From Malania oleifera (taxonomy: Eukaryota > Streptophyta > Magnoliopsida > Santalales > Ximeniaceae), in NCBI RefSeq assembly GCF_029873635.1, contig NC_080418.1, positions 8,752,562 through 8,816,561 on the forward strand: a DNA stretch of 64,000 nt, in the 5' to 3' direction. Numbering within the stretch: the first letter of the stretch is position 1; each line of letters starts with the position of its first letter. A program made the position numbers and the translations under genes. Positions 11,873 through 23,717 of the stretch are shown one piece after another. Under the pieces are notes generated by a model. The model saw nothing but the letters and a program-made list of their open reading frames with translations, did not search any database and was not told where the DNA came from.

Positions 11873-12399
11873 CATATATATATATATATATTCCATTATA
11901 TAATTTACTATATTTGATACATGTTGGTGTATATCATAACATAATAGCATGACCAAATGGCTATTCTATTTATTATATCGTACTAAAATTAAAAAAAATA
12001 TCAACGTTTTAAATAGAATAAAGGAAAATTTCAAACTCATTGAATGATTCAAAGTACTTGCAAACAATTACCATCATCAATCATTTGCTTAGTGCATGTT
12101 GAACATACCTAAGGTCTTTGATTAATATCTAGCCTCTTCAGGCGACACTTCCATCTTGAGGTTCATTCCATTCCCACTTAAAAATAAAAAATAAAAAAAT
12201 TAATCTTCAATATCATTATTCTAGTGTGTTAGCAATGCTTCTTTTAGCCCAATGATGGGTACCAAACTATTGTTGTCAAAAAATGAAGGATTGCAACTAA
12301 ATACTTATAAAGAAAAACAAGGCAATTCTTTCAGACTGTGTCGTTCCTTTTTTTGACTGGTTGTTCCTCTTTTTTTTGGGGGGAGGGGGGGGGGATCAA

Positions 12400-12403
<4 letters not shown>

Positions 12404-12473
<70 letters not shown>
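12404..12473. repeat. compound (CT)n(AT)n microsatellite
   Basis: About 25 CT units followed by about 9 AT units, preceded by a G-rich stretch. Candidate variable-length marker. Confidence 0.95.
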
Positions 12474-12973
12474 TGGCTACAAGGATCATCATAAGGGATA
12501 CAAATTTCCCATTGATGACATCAAACTATTGACACTGAAATTGAAAATAAGGTTATATATGTCCTATTATTAAGACGTGATATGCCTTTATTAGAGATAT
12601 AAGTTACATCTCTTGGTGTCATATTTTTTGTTTGTTTCTTCATGTTCCTTGTTCTAGATAGTTCCTCTCACAAGATTTCCTTTATTTTTTTCCCCTTTGA
12701 AATTTATCTATTTTATATTTTTCATTGTGATTTTTTTTAATTTAACTTGTTTATTATTTTTTAAAAATTATAAAAAAAAAAAAAAAAAAGTCCAAGACAC
12801 ATGAGGGAGTTACAAACTTTCAAATAGTAGAACTTTCTTAAAAATCTTAAAATGTTAAGATTATCATGCAAATTGATAAATTAAGTTAAGCAAATATACT
12901 TCCTCGATAAACACTGTAATAAGACTATTCATAAAATGTTAGAAAATGTGTTCAAAATCAAGGAAAATAGATG

Positions 12974-12976
<3 letters not shown>

Positions 12977-13012
<36 letters not shown>
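12977..13012. repeat. (AT)n microsatellite
   Basis: About 17 uninterrupted AT/TA units. Confidence 0.95.
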
Positions 13013-13015
<3 letters not shown>

Positions 13016-13431
13016 GAATTTATTGAAAGTTTGCATTTGTTCAACCATTGATGTTGTTTTTCACAAAAAGAAAAAAAAAATGAATTTTATGAAATCCAAA
13101 AAATGAGTCAAATTTTTTTAGAAAATACCATTTTAAAAACTTAAATTTAGCATTTTTTTTTTTAACTATCTTAAAAGCACCTGGATTGATGCATAAATGC
13201 TCTCTTTTTTGTATTTATTGTACATAAATTAGTCAAAAGTTCTATTGCATCATTTTTTATTAGCTTGGTGTACTATTAATTGGTACACCTAATTCAACTA
13301 GTATTTCCTCGTCATTATTTGTAGTTTGGAAAACTACTAATAAACCTTAATATTATATTAGTGCACTAGATTGCTAATGAAATTGTAGACACCTCATTTT
13401 ATCCAAAGACTAAATATAACAAAAGAATACA

Positions 13432-13435
<4 letters not shown>

Positions 13436-13476
<41 letters not shown>
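13436..13476. repeat. (TTA)n microsatellite
   Basis: About 13 perfect trinucleotide units inside A2. Confidence 0.95.
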
Positions 13477-13477
<1 letters not shown>

Positions 13478-15522
13478 TACACTATTTATACAAATATAAT
13501 AAGAAGAATATAACAAAAAAAGACGAAGAATACAACAAAAGATGAAATACAAGGAAATTCATAGCAGTACAAAATACAAAAGAAAAGGTGGAAGTCCCAA
13601 TTCTCCAAGCACCTACATGCATACAACCGAAAGGTGGTTGGTTAGCTGTTAAAATTAAATGGGCAGGCGGGAGATTAGCATTAACAAATTAAGTTGGTTG
13701 TATAAGTCGAAATGTTCAATCAATGCTCCCCAAGCCTATAAATTGAGGCTTTTTTATGGAGAGGAGAGGAGTAACAACACATAAACAGAACAACCCACAA
13801 ACGGAGAAATTCATAATCACAAAAATTCGTAAGTAGAGAGATTCATAAGCTATCAAAGGAGGCAAGAGCAATAAGAAAGAATATGGTCTTAAAAAACATA
13901 CACCCAAAAGGAAGGACAAGAGTATCATATAATTTCTATTGAAAGGGTCATCAACATTCTGTTCAAAGACCGAAAGTGTGGAAGACGGTAGGTAAGTTAT
14001 TTTAGATTTATTTTTATATATTTTGGGTTATTTCATTTCATTTCATTCAAAAACAGAAAATATAAAAATGCCTTGAAATTGATCCAATCTGGATCCAACC
14101 CATGGGTCAAGATCCGACCCATTGACTCGACCCGTGAGTCAAGATACAGTCCATTGACCCGTTGACCAAAGCCCAACCCACAGTGGGTTGAGCCCAATTT
14201 TAAAATAAAAGCCCCAAGCCCATTTTGGAAATAAAGCCCAACCCATTGTTTTTAAAATCAAAGCCCCAAGCCCATTTTTAAAACAAAACCCAGCCTACTG
14301 TTTTAAAAACAAAAGCCTCAAAGCCATTTTTAAAACAAAGCTCAACCCACTATTTTAAAAATAAAATTGAAGTAATGGAAAAATAGTAGAACGTGCTGAG
14401 AGAGAGAGAGAGAGAGAGCGAGCAGAACATAGGGAGAAGAAGGAGAGGGGGAGATAGAAAGAGAGAAGAAAGAGAAGAAACACGGGAGAAATGGAAGAGA
14501 GAAGAAAAAAGTGATTTAATATAGGAGTTAATGGGACACGTGTCACCTCCGCATGGTGACACGTGTCACATTTTGGTTCAAGTATTTTGGGGGTGACATG
14601 GCCTCATCTGGATCGTCCAACCGGTGTTTTATTTAGATGGTTGGATTGCGGCCTCGTCAGCAATCCCTGTCATTTGCCTTGTGCTACTCCAAAATGCCAC
14701 GTGGCAGGGCGACATCACCCTGCTATTGTAAATTGAAAAAAAAAATCGTAATGTGTCACAACTCTAGGTTGACACATGACCCTCACTTTTTGAACCAATT
14801 GAACTGGTCTAATTTTTTTGAATCGTTTTTTTAATTATTTATCATTATTTAATTAAAAATAGATAATAATAAATCATTAAAACAATATTTTTTTAAAAAA
14901 AAAATTAGGAAACATATTTGAGTTATTTTGGCTCAAAATTTAAGGAAAATGGAAAGTGAAAATTGCCAAAAAAAAACTGAGGAAAAGTTTTTAAAAATCC
15001 CAAAAAATTTTAGAAAAATGTTTAAAAAATCCATAAAATTTCTACAAAAATTTTGAAAAATTTGGGAATGTTTTTAAAAATTATTTTTCTTATAATTTGA
15101 TGATTTTTACTTACTTTTGTGTGTGTACATTCCTATGGTTTAAAAAAAGGGTAATGAGGTATTTTAGACCTCACTTGTTTTAACCCTAAGGGGAGTTTAT
15201 CTAACAAGATCCCCTCATTTTGAGATCTTATTAGACATTCATAAATCGCATAGAGGTTTTTAACCTCCTGTTAATTTTATTTGTTTATTTATTTATTTAT
15301 TAGTCTGTTTGTTTTTAAAGGAGTTAATTAAAGGTTATTAAATTCAATTTTGGATAATTCAAAATTAATTAGATACCATTCATCGAATGGGTGTGTAGGG
15401 GGTGCTGATACCTTCCCCTAGCATAAGTGAACTCCCGATCCCAATTTTGACAAAAGCAGACCAAGACCACTGATTCCTTGGCTTAGGTTTAGTCTAGTAA
15501 CTAATCAAATGAGTAGTAATTA

Positions 15523-17494
15523 TGTACCATTCTGCTAATAAAATAAAATATTTTTTCCTATTTTAATATCAAACGTTAACCTAAACAACATAAAGCCACA
15601 TACATAAACATAACCACATAAATTACAATACCAGAGTGTCTAAATATCCCATAATTTACACATATATCACTGTTCTCCTCAAAACTATTCCCTACTAACG
15701 TTGGGGCTTACAAAAATACTACCTAGAAATACTACTCACCCTTAACATGGTAGACTAACAACCCCTCTACCTGCGAGCCTGATCCGCTCGACTAACTGGT
15801 TCACTTGAAAAATAATTCAATACTGGGGTGAGACAACACTCAGTAAGACGAAACATGTTATTGCTAATGTGTGGCTACTGAGTTATATTTCTATATAAAT
15901 AATCTGATTTTAAAATAATATCATGGATAACTAAAATTGTAAATGTTGGTATAAATAACATATATTAAAACTATATAAATTTACTTATCGTAATACTACT
16001 ATTATTTCTGGAAATCTACATAGACTTATAATATCTGAGAAAATTTCCCTGGATGGTTGTATATCATAAGTTAACCCCTCATGACAGGGTTGTGCGGCCT
16101 AAAGGCGGAACCTATCCTGGCTAGCCGACCAGGGTAAGTTAACTGAACTCCGATAGTCTGATCGGCCCCCTCAATTCATATCTGATGGAGAGTCTGTCCC
16201 GACGTGGGCACGATCAACCTCATACCACTTACTGTCTTAGTAAAGTGGTTGCACTCTGAACTGAATGTCTATAACTACGGTGTCATGCTCTATTGAATCT
16301 GATCCATCGGGGTCTTATACTATATAGGTAGCTGATATCTTTAACATACTATTTTACCATGATTTTTGAAATAATCATAACCCCATAGAATTTATCTGAA
16401 ATTCTAATTAACTGACTGAAAATCTGATTTCTATATAACTGAACTATTATCTGTATAACTAAATATTGGGGCGTTATGGTACTGAAAAACTGATTATTCT
16501 GAAATTACTGAAAAAATATTTTTCTGAGTATATTGTATATTGAAAGTCCTTTATTTTATAAACCTGTAAATATCATGGTATTAATGTTCATAAATTGTAA
16601 ACATGGTATTCATGGTTTGTATAAATATGGTACTATACTCTAATCAACTCTAGGCACACTAACAACTATTATTATAATCAGACTCTGAAAACCATATATA
16701 TAATTTGAATAATAACTTGATAACAACCTATATTTTGTACTGAAATCATAATGAAGTTTCCTAACATAGCATGTTCCCCTTACCTGACTACTGGAAAGCC
16801 CCTACTGGATATCGGTCCTACGCCCGCAGGGTTTCCCACTCAACTCCCTGAAAACAACATTCACCAGAACAAAATATCATTATTTTTCTGTCTACTTCAT
16901 TTCCTACAACTACTAGAAAACCTAATTTCGAATAAAAGACCTTACCTTGAACCTGGAGAGAAATTCAACTCAATCCCACTGACGATCCACCCCGATAAAC
17001 TTGGAGAGAATTTCGCCAGGAGCGTCGTGGTGGCCTTAGATCATCGATCCGGCGAACGACGAGCCCGAAATCGAAGAAACAGGGAAGAGGAGTCGTAGGG
17101 GAGAGGAGAGAGAGTGTTCCACTGAATTTTCTGCATGAAAAATTGAGTTTAGCACTATTTATACTGCGGGCTTCGTCAACGAGCCACGTCATCTCATCGA
17201 CGAGACCAAGAAGGAGGTTCGTTGACGAACACCATCTTCTCATCGATGAAATTTAGAGCTTAGGAACAACCTCTCGGTATCTTCTCGTCGACGAAACATG
17301 TCCTTGTCGACGAGACCCTCTTGTACCCTCGTCGATGAATCCTCTGTGTTCATGGACAAGTCCATGAGAAAATTCCTTGGGTTATTACACCCAAAGCGCA
17401 ACATTGTCGACGAAGTCTGCTGTCTCTTTCTGTTTCTGTTTCCATTTCCCTTGCTCTTTATTATTTAAATACCATTATTCTTTGGGTCGTTACA
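15523..17494 (-). mobile_element. C: solo LTR, TGTAACGACC family
   Basis: It is flanked by AATTA at 15518-15522 and 17495-17499. A1 shows the uninterrupted site at about 5250. On the minus strand it begins TGTAACGACC and ends in TACA, and has a CTATAAATAG-like TATA motif near 17153-17163 (reverse of the plus strand CTATTTATA). Upstream of this TATA, at 17165-17420, lie many TCGTCGACGA-type palindromes. Interior blocks match LTR D in reverse, including the GATCAGGCTCG-like block. No coding region is present. The style fits the long LTRs of plant Ty3/gypsy elements, but no internal domain survives to prove this. Confidence 0.85.
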
Positions 17495-17610
17495 AATTAG
17501 ATGTTCTAACAGCACCTAGGAAAATAATAGGTTAGTGGCAACTCTAAATCAAATTTTCAAAATAATTATTTCCTCACAGTTCCGAACCCTTCTCCGAGAC
17601 ATTACGACCA

Positions 17611-18375
17611 AAATATTGCTACTAATTCTAGATTTTTTATAATGCCATTGATATGTGTTATATGCCATTATGGGGATTATATAAGTTGCACCTCTTTGTA
17701 TTGTCCTTTCTAGCTTTTAGTTTCCGACGATCTCTCATATTAAATGATTATTTGGTGATTTTTTTTTACCCAAATAAACTTCTATCATTTTCTTAATGAT
17801 AAAAATTGTGTAATTGGTGCTTCGAGCGCTTAAAATTTTAATCCTCTATTTTATTTTATTTTTTGCCTATACCAAAAAAAAAAAAAGTGCAAAATGGGTC
17901 AATGCCCAACGGGTGCTTCATTACCCACCTACTTAAATTGAGTTTATGATTAGGGGGAGATGGCTTTTTTATAAATGGACAAACTCAAACTCAACCTAAT
18001 CAATCAATGGGTTAGCTAAGTACTTACTAGGTCACCTATTTAAATTTTTAAACAAAAAAAATGCAATAGAAGTTTTGGCTAATTTATGTACAATAGATAC
18101 AAAAAAGGGAGCATTTATGCATCAATCTAGATGCATTGAATCTAGATTTTTTTTCCCAAAAAAAAAAAAAAATTTCATGAAATATAATTTTTTTTTCATA
18201 CAATACATCCTCTCTGCTTAAACAATGTTGCAATGGCCAAAAAATCACCGTGTTAATTCAAACCTTTAAGGTGACAATTGCAAGTGGAAACAATGTCAAT
18301 ATTTATAAATTATTATGTGCACAAGTTAATATTCAACTTTCTAGTAGCAACTGACAAACCTGGTGCACCTAGAAC
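17611..18375. repeat. background repeat B, second block
   Basis: Closely matches 5370-6095, including the TATAAGTTGCACCTCTTTGT block and CTGGTGCACCTAGAAC at the right end, where the hAT element is inserted. No gene seen. Confidence 0.75.
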
Positions 18376-18455
18376 CAGGGCCGACTTTTCACAATATGGG
18401 GCCCTAGGCGAATGATTTAATCAAAAATCCTTAATATTTTGTTTAATTTTTACTT

Positions 18456-20749
18456 TTATTTAAAATTAATTTTTATAGCTTTTTGAGATGCAAAATCACT
18501 AATTAAAGTTTTATATTCAAGATTTTCAAGTATTTCTTTTTCTATTGATAACATAGCCAATCCATTTAATCTTTCTTGTGACATAGTTGATCGCAAATAA
18601 TTTTTTATAAGTTTAAATTTTGAAAACCTTCTTTCTGCAGAAGCTACTATCACAGGTATCGTTAATAAAATTCTATAAGCAATAAATGCATTTGGAAAAT
18701 AATCTACCTTTTTTATAAAGTTCAATGTTTCAATTGGTGTACTCGTTTCTTCCAAACTTTCTTTTAAAATTCTCAATTCTAAAAATAAATCAAAACCATT
18801 AATATCTGAATGTGTTTGACATTTTAAAATATTCTCAAATGTCAAACATTTTTGTTTCAAATTATTCTCATCTAATGATTTTAAATTTATTAAATCATAT
18901 AAAAAACCAAAAATATTCTCATATGTTTGAAATTGTTCAAATCTACTCTCAAATGAAATAAGCTCGATCTATTATGTATAAGAAAAAATTAATCCTAAAA
19001 GATTCTTCAGTTTGAGTGTGTTGTATCATCATTAGCATTCTCATCAAATTGTTTTTTCCTATTAATTACACGTTTTTTTATGAAATATAGGTCTAATATT
19101 CATTTCAAGTGCAATCTCTTTTACTGAAATCATAGAAGATATAAATCCATTCTCCCTATAAATTTTTAGAAAAATAATAAGACCTTTTAATTGATTAATG
19201 GCGACATCAATACTCATATATTTTGATTGTAAATTTTTACTAACACAATTAACTGAAAATAGTATGTCATACCAAATAATCATTCCTCGTAAGAATTCAA
19301 AATTTTCCATTTCATAAGTTGGTATATAATAAGATTCACTCTTTATTTTTGGATCATCACTAGTTTTTTCTAATTAAAGTAAAACATCTCTAATTTGAGA
19401 AGCTTGAAACTTTATTGCCTTAACACTCTCTATTCGACTTTCCCAACGTGTTTGTGATAATGATTTTACAGTTAAATTTGGTACATATTTGGTTAAAATT
19501 TTCTATCGTTTCATAGAAGAAGAAAATAATGTATATATTCGTTATACTACTCCAAAAAAAGTTATAGCTTTAAAACAATAATTAGTCATATCACAAAATA
19601 CTAGATTAAGACTATAACAACCACACAGAGTATAAAATGCTCTAAGATTTATATCTAATAGTCTCTTTTGTACACCTTGTTGTTTTCCTTTCATATTAGA
19701 TCCATTATCATATTTTTGCCCCCTTATATTCTCAATACCAAGTTCAAATTTTTTATGACATTTATTAATTCATTAAAGAGTCATTCTCCTGACGTATCAT
19801 CTACTTTTAGAAATTCTACAAAATGTTTTTCTATTTTAATTGGACTTGTAGAAAGATTCAAATATCGTATTATTAAAGACATTTGTTCTTGATGACTTAC
19901 ATCCGGAGTGCAATCGAGTATGACTGAATAATATTTTGTTTCATTGATTTGCTTTATAATTTTCTTTTTAATATTAAGAGTTAATAAATTTATCAATTCA
20001 TTTTGCATATTATGACCAAGATAATGATTATGAATTTCACCATGTTGAAAACGTCGAATATGTTCTTTCATTATTGAATCAAATTTTGCTATCATTTCAA
20101 TTAAACTTAAAAAAATTCCATTATTCTCTTGATAATTTGTTCATTTTTGCCACGAAATGTCAAATTATTTTTAACAAGAGTTTTCACAACAGAAATAATT
20201 CTCAATAATACTTTTTTCTAATGTTCTTTTTCTTTGTTAATTTGTTCTTCTATATTTTTATCAATTGTTATATTTTTTAACAATCTTAACACTAAATCAG
20301 CCTATTTACTCATATTGAAAATATGTTCTTCACTAATTTTGTGACTTTTAAGTTTAGTACTAAGATGTTTCCAATCTTTACACCCTTTATTAGCTAGTTG
20401 TTGGTTATTTACTTTTTGGACAAATAACTTACAACAAAAACAAAATACTTTATCTAAATCTTAAAATATATAAGCCATTTTCTATCATGTTTCTCTCAAT
20501 TTGATAATTTTTGAATATAATATATATTAAAAAAATGTCTTGAATTTTCATCTTTTGGAAAAATTAAATCATTATCCCTAATAGGACCTTTTTCAACTAG
20601 TAAATTTTGTAATTTGGTATCTATATTTTCCCAATATTTTGGATCATAAATATTATCATCATTATTATTATTTTTTCTATATTGTTAAAATGTATTTCAA
20701 AAGAAATGTCATTAGTGAACATTTCCTATATATCAATGTTATCTTTATC

Positions 20750-20795
<46 letters not shown>

Positions 20796-20983
20796 TCGAT
20801 TCTAATTCCATCTCTGGAATTGATTGCTCGTTTCTTGAAGGATTTTCATCTTGCTCATTTATATTTTACTTAGAACTAAAAATAAATTTATCAAAAGCTC
20901 CCTTTTGAGATGACACTAATTCTTCTTCTTCTTTTTTTCTTTATTCGTTTTTCATATTCGGATTCATATTTTCTCGTTGACAT
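18456..20983 (-). pseudogene. hAT transposase, TTF-finger/DUF4371 type, decayed
   Basis: The start Met at 20981-20983 opens MSTRKYESEYEKRIKKK, followed by a frameshift in the Lys/Glu run. A (TTA)n tract at 20752-20793 falls inside this N-terminal part. A TTF-type zinc finger is readable at about 20340-20464 (VFCFCCKLF, then DWKHLSTKLKSH). The DUF4371-like core with YYSVILDCTPDVSHQEQMS lies at 19781-20095, a linking part at 19062-19310, and the C-terminal hAT dimerisation domain at 18456-18860 with ASAERRFSKFKLIKNYLRS and QERLNGLAMLSIE. Stops and frameshifts separate the blocks, so it is inactive. The family is also known in annotation as TTF-type or ZMYM1-like proteins. Confidence 0.92.
20752..20793. 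repeat. (TTA)n microsatellite inside the hAT coding remnant
   Basis: About 14 trinucleotide units. In the transposase direction it reads AAT, so one frame gives a run of Asn. It expanded either before or after the gene died. Confidence 0.9.
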
Positions 20984-21703
20984 AATTAAATTTCAAAATT
21001 AATACTATAAATTGACAAATTAGGTAAACAAATAAAAATAAATTTAATAAATCTATAGAAATAGTAGATTGAAATAATATAACCTAATTATTATTATTAT
21101 TGCAAATCGATCGGCGAGTGAGACTTTAGAGATATCGGATTCTTACCGGATACAACGCTCTAACCTCAAAGTTTCCAAAATCTAAGAAAAAATAGAAAAA
21201 AGAAATTCAGAATGAAAATAATAGAAAAATAATATACAAACATTGAAATCAAAATTAGAATTGATGAAAATTACAGAGAATCGGAGGCTTAGAGATAATG
21301 AATACAATAGTTTGAGTAAAAATCATAGAGAGACCAAGAGATGAGAGTGAGAGAGTGTGAGAAATGAAAAAAAGATTTTAGAGAGACTAAGAGGGAGAGA
21401 TGGGAGTAATAGATAATTTGAAATACAATAAAGGTGTTAGTTGGGAAGTATAAAACTTGAAAAAAAAAAGAATTAAATTGTATTTATTTTATATTTTAAA
21501 ATATAATTTAATTTATTTGTTAGTTAGGAAGTTAATTATGGGAATAGAGCATAATAAATAATATTAATATTATTAAATTAAACAAATTTTTGGGGCCCAA
21601 AAACTATATTATTATATTAAGAAAAAATTGAGGTGCCCCAAAAATTTGGGGGCCCTAGGCGGGTGCCTCAATTGCCTAAATGCAAAGCCGCCCCTAATAG
21701 AAC

Positions 21704-22514
21704 TTCTCTTGTACCAATTTTTGTTTGTTTTCGACTTCTTTCTTGATTTTTGTTTTACGCCATCCTCCCCTCATTATTTTAGCAAAGACATGTTATTTGC
21801 ATATATTGCTACATTTTTTTAAATAGAAAAAGCTTCCTTTTGAAATCCCTCGATTAATCAAAAGTCATCTTCTCTTCTAGGTGTGAATTTATTGAAAGCT
21901 TGCATTGTTCGACCATGGATGCTGTTTTTCACAAAAAATAATTTGAATTTCATGAAATCTAAAAAATGGGTCCAATTTTTTGGGGAAACACAATTTTAAA
22001 GAACTTATTTTTAGCATAGATTTCGGGGGGGGGGGGGGCCCTCCAGATTGATGCATAAAGGCAGCCTTTTTTGTATCCATTGTACATAAATTGGTCAAAA
22101 CTTCTATAGCATTATTTTTTTATTGGCTTAGACTACAATATCAACTGGTACTCCTGATTCACCTAATATTTTCTTATTATTAAAACTACTAATAAACTTC
22201 AATTTTATACTAGTGATATGTGAGATACCGTCACTACTTCTAGATTTTTTGTACTGCCATTAATATGAGTTATATGTCATTATAGGATTTATATAAGTTA
22301 CACATGTCTGTATTATCTTTTTTAGCTTTTGAGATTTTGATGGTCTCTCTCTTTTTCTTTTTTTCTTTTTTTTTTATGGTCTCTCTTATTAAATGAGCAA
22401 GTGGTGATTTTTTTACCCACCCAAATTTCTATCATTTTTTTTAAAACATAAAAACAGTGTTACTGGTACTTCAAGTGCTTAAAATGTTAATCCTTTGTTT
22501 TTTTGCCTATACCA
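21704..22514. repeat. background repeat B, third block
   Basis: Matches about 6101-6858 in order, with a G/C run at 22026-22040 and a T/C-rich expansion at 22346-22375. Ends in TACCA (22510-22514), the target site of the TRIM. Confidence 0.75.
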
Positions 22515-22681
22515 TGTTAGGACCGGAGGAGCCCATGGGTAGACTTAATATACATGGGTGAACACCAACTTAACCCAAAAGCTTAAACCTATTGGGTCTT
22601 AGGCCCAACCATGTATATAAGCACTCATTATCCACTCTAATTTTCCAATGTGGGACAAGCTCACAAGTGAAATTTTCAACA
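22515..22681 (-). repeat. TRIM 3' LTR
   Basis: 167 bp, starting TGTTAGGACC and ending TCAACA on the plus strand. It contains TGTATATAAG, a possible TATA region, and CCAATGTGGGAC. It differs from the other LTR at several bases. Confidence 0.95.
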
Positions 22682-22996
22682 ATCTCCCCCTCACTTGTGA
22701 GTTCCAACCGCTCTCCCTTGAACGGAAACCATCTCCCTTATGGAAGTAAGCCCAATTTCCCAACAATTGCTCAAATTGGTCATACCACTGGTGCCTTACG
22801 TGTCTCAGATTGCATTCCACATGCCTCCGAACCAATTCTACATCCCACGTATTGACCCTATTTAGATTCATCCTCAGACTAGATGGTCCTTATTGGCCTC
22901 GGTCACACACTTGGTCCTCCAATTGTTAGCACATCAAAAGATTTAACTTCATGTCTTGACTTTTAAGATGTCGCTCACCCAAATTTACAAACTGTT

Positions 22997-23009
22997 GGCT
23001 CTGATACCA
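22997..23009 (-). other. TRIM primer-binding site
   Basis: The minus strand reads TGGTATCAGAGCC, two bases from the LTR edge. Confidence 0.93.
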
Positions 23010-23011
23010 CT

Positions 23012-23178
23012 TGTTAGGACCGGAGGAGCCAATGGGTGGGCTTGATATACATAGGTGAACACCAACTTGACCCAAAAGCTTAAGCCTATTGGGTCTTGAG
23101 CCCAACGATGTATATAAGCACCCATCATCCACTATAATTTTCCAATGTGGGACAAGCTCACAAGTGGAATTGTTAACA
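23012..23178 (-). repeat. TRIM 5' LTR
   Basis: 167 bp, the pair of 22515-22681. The two differ by scattered substitutions with no length change. Confidence 0.95.
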
Positions 23179-23183
23179 TACCA

Positions 23184-23362
23184 CCCCCCTCCAAAAAAGA
23201 GAGTGCAAAATAGGTCAATGCCCAAAAGGTGCTTCATCGCTCGCTTACTTAAATTGAGTTTATAGTTAGGACGAGATTACTTGTTTATAAATAGGTTAGC
23301 CCGAACCCAACTCAATCAATAAGTAGGTTAGCCAGGGTTTAGTTGGGTACTTATCGAGTCAC

Positions 23363-23397
<35 letters not shown>

Positions 23398-23637
23398 TCC
23401 ATTATATAATTTGTTATGTTTGATGCACGTTAGTATATCATGTTTGTGTTAAGAGAATGGAGATAACATATAAGTTATATAACAATAGTTGTTGAAATAT
23501 TAAGGAGAAAAATTGACAGTGTTAGTTTTTAAATGCTTGAATTACTTTTTGTTGAAATATCAAAGAGAAGAATAATAAATAGGTATTGCTTTTAAATTTT
23601 AAGTTTATTACTTAAGATATTGACGAGGAAGACTCAA
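23184..23637. repeat. background repeat B, fourth block, with (AT)n
   Basis: Continues B after the TRIM (compare 6870-7060 and 35640-35990). An AT microsatellite at 23367-23394 occupies the position where the other copy received the 137-bp-LTR copia. No gene seen. Confidence 0.7.
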
Positions 23638-23717
23638 TGTAACGACCCAGAAAATATCCATATTCAAATATTAAAGAGAGAGGAAAATAGATACGGAAAT
23701 AGAAGGAGGCCGTAGAC

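Larger units (their letters stand above)
11878..13383. repeat. background repeat B, continued, with microsatellites
   Basis: Resumes the B sequence interrupted at 7060. From about 11950 to 12950 it departs from the other B copies and shows no gene. From about 13010 it matches B again (compare 6270-6600 and 34950-35280), ending in GAAAT at 13379-13383, the target duplication of A2. A G run and the CT/AT microsatellites at 12370-12473 and 12977-13012 lie inside. Confidence 0.6.
13384..17610 (-). mobile_element. A2: solo LTR of family A, split by solo LTR C
   Basis: The left end TGTAGACACC (13384) is preceded by GAAAT (13379-13383) and the right end near 17610 is followed by AAAT, close to the GAAAT seen after A1. 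Removing C (15523-17494) and one AATTA copy leaves about 2.25 kb with TG...CA-type ends and no internal coding region, the form of a solo LTR left by recombination between two LTRs. Orientation as minus is inferred because the GAGTCGCC and GAAGGT...GGCACCC blocks read that way. It contains a (TTA)n microsatellite near its left end and a GA-rich tract. Confidence 0.75.
18376..21695 (-). mobile_element. hAT DNA transposon, decayed
   Basis: The ends CAGGGCCGACTTTTCA (18376) and, reversed, AGGGGCGGCTTTGCA (21695) form imperfect terminal inverted repeats, and sub-terminal GGGGCCCTAGGCG blocks occur at both ends in opposite orientation. The flanks CCTAGAAC (18368-18375) and AATAGAAC (21696-21703) fit an 8-bp target duplication, the hAT size, with two differences. 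The uninterrupted site is at about 6088-6100. The transposase remnant is on the minus strand. Confidence 0.92.
22515..23178 (-). mobile_element. TRIM (terminal-repeat retrotransposon in miniature), intact structure
   Basis: Two 167-bp LTRs (22515-22681 and 23012-23178) with TG...CA ends flank a 330-bp interior. The target duplication TACCA occurs at 22510-22514 and 23179-23183, and the empty site is seen in the B copy at about 6850-6870. A primer-binding site TGGTATCAGAGCC (minus, 22997-23009) and a polypurine tract (minus, 22682-22696, AAGTGAGGGGGAGAT) are in place. It encodes no protein and must have relied on another element for copying. Confidence 0.96.

Noticed and set aside
13716-13928. 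70-codon minus frame and CCTATAAATTGAGG as a gene promoter near 13735
   Set aside because: It lies within solo LTR A2; the TATA-like word may be part of the LTR, but its orientation disagrees with the inferred LTR strand, so neither gene nor promoter is called.
16751-17243. Frames of about 90-115 codons inside LTR C, both strands
   Set aside because: They lie in LTR sequence, have no domain, and are not preserved in LTRs D or F.
22997-23009. tRNA gene suspicion from TGGTATCAGAGCC
   Set aside because: It is a retroelement primer-binding site; no cloverleaf arms are present around it. The same applies at 3522, 11724, 30531 and 50624.
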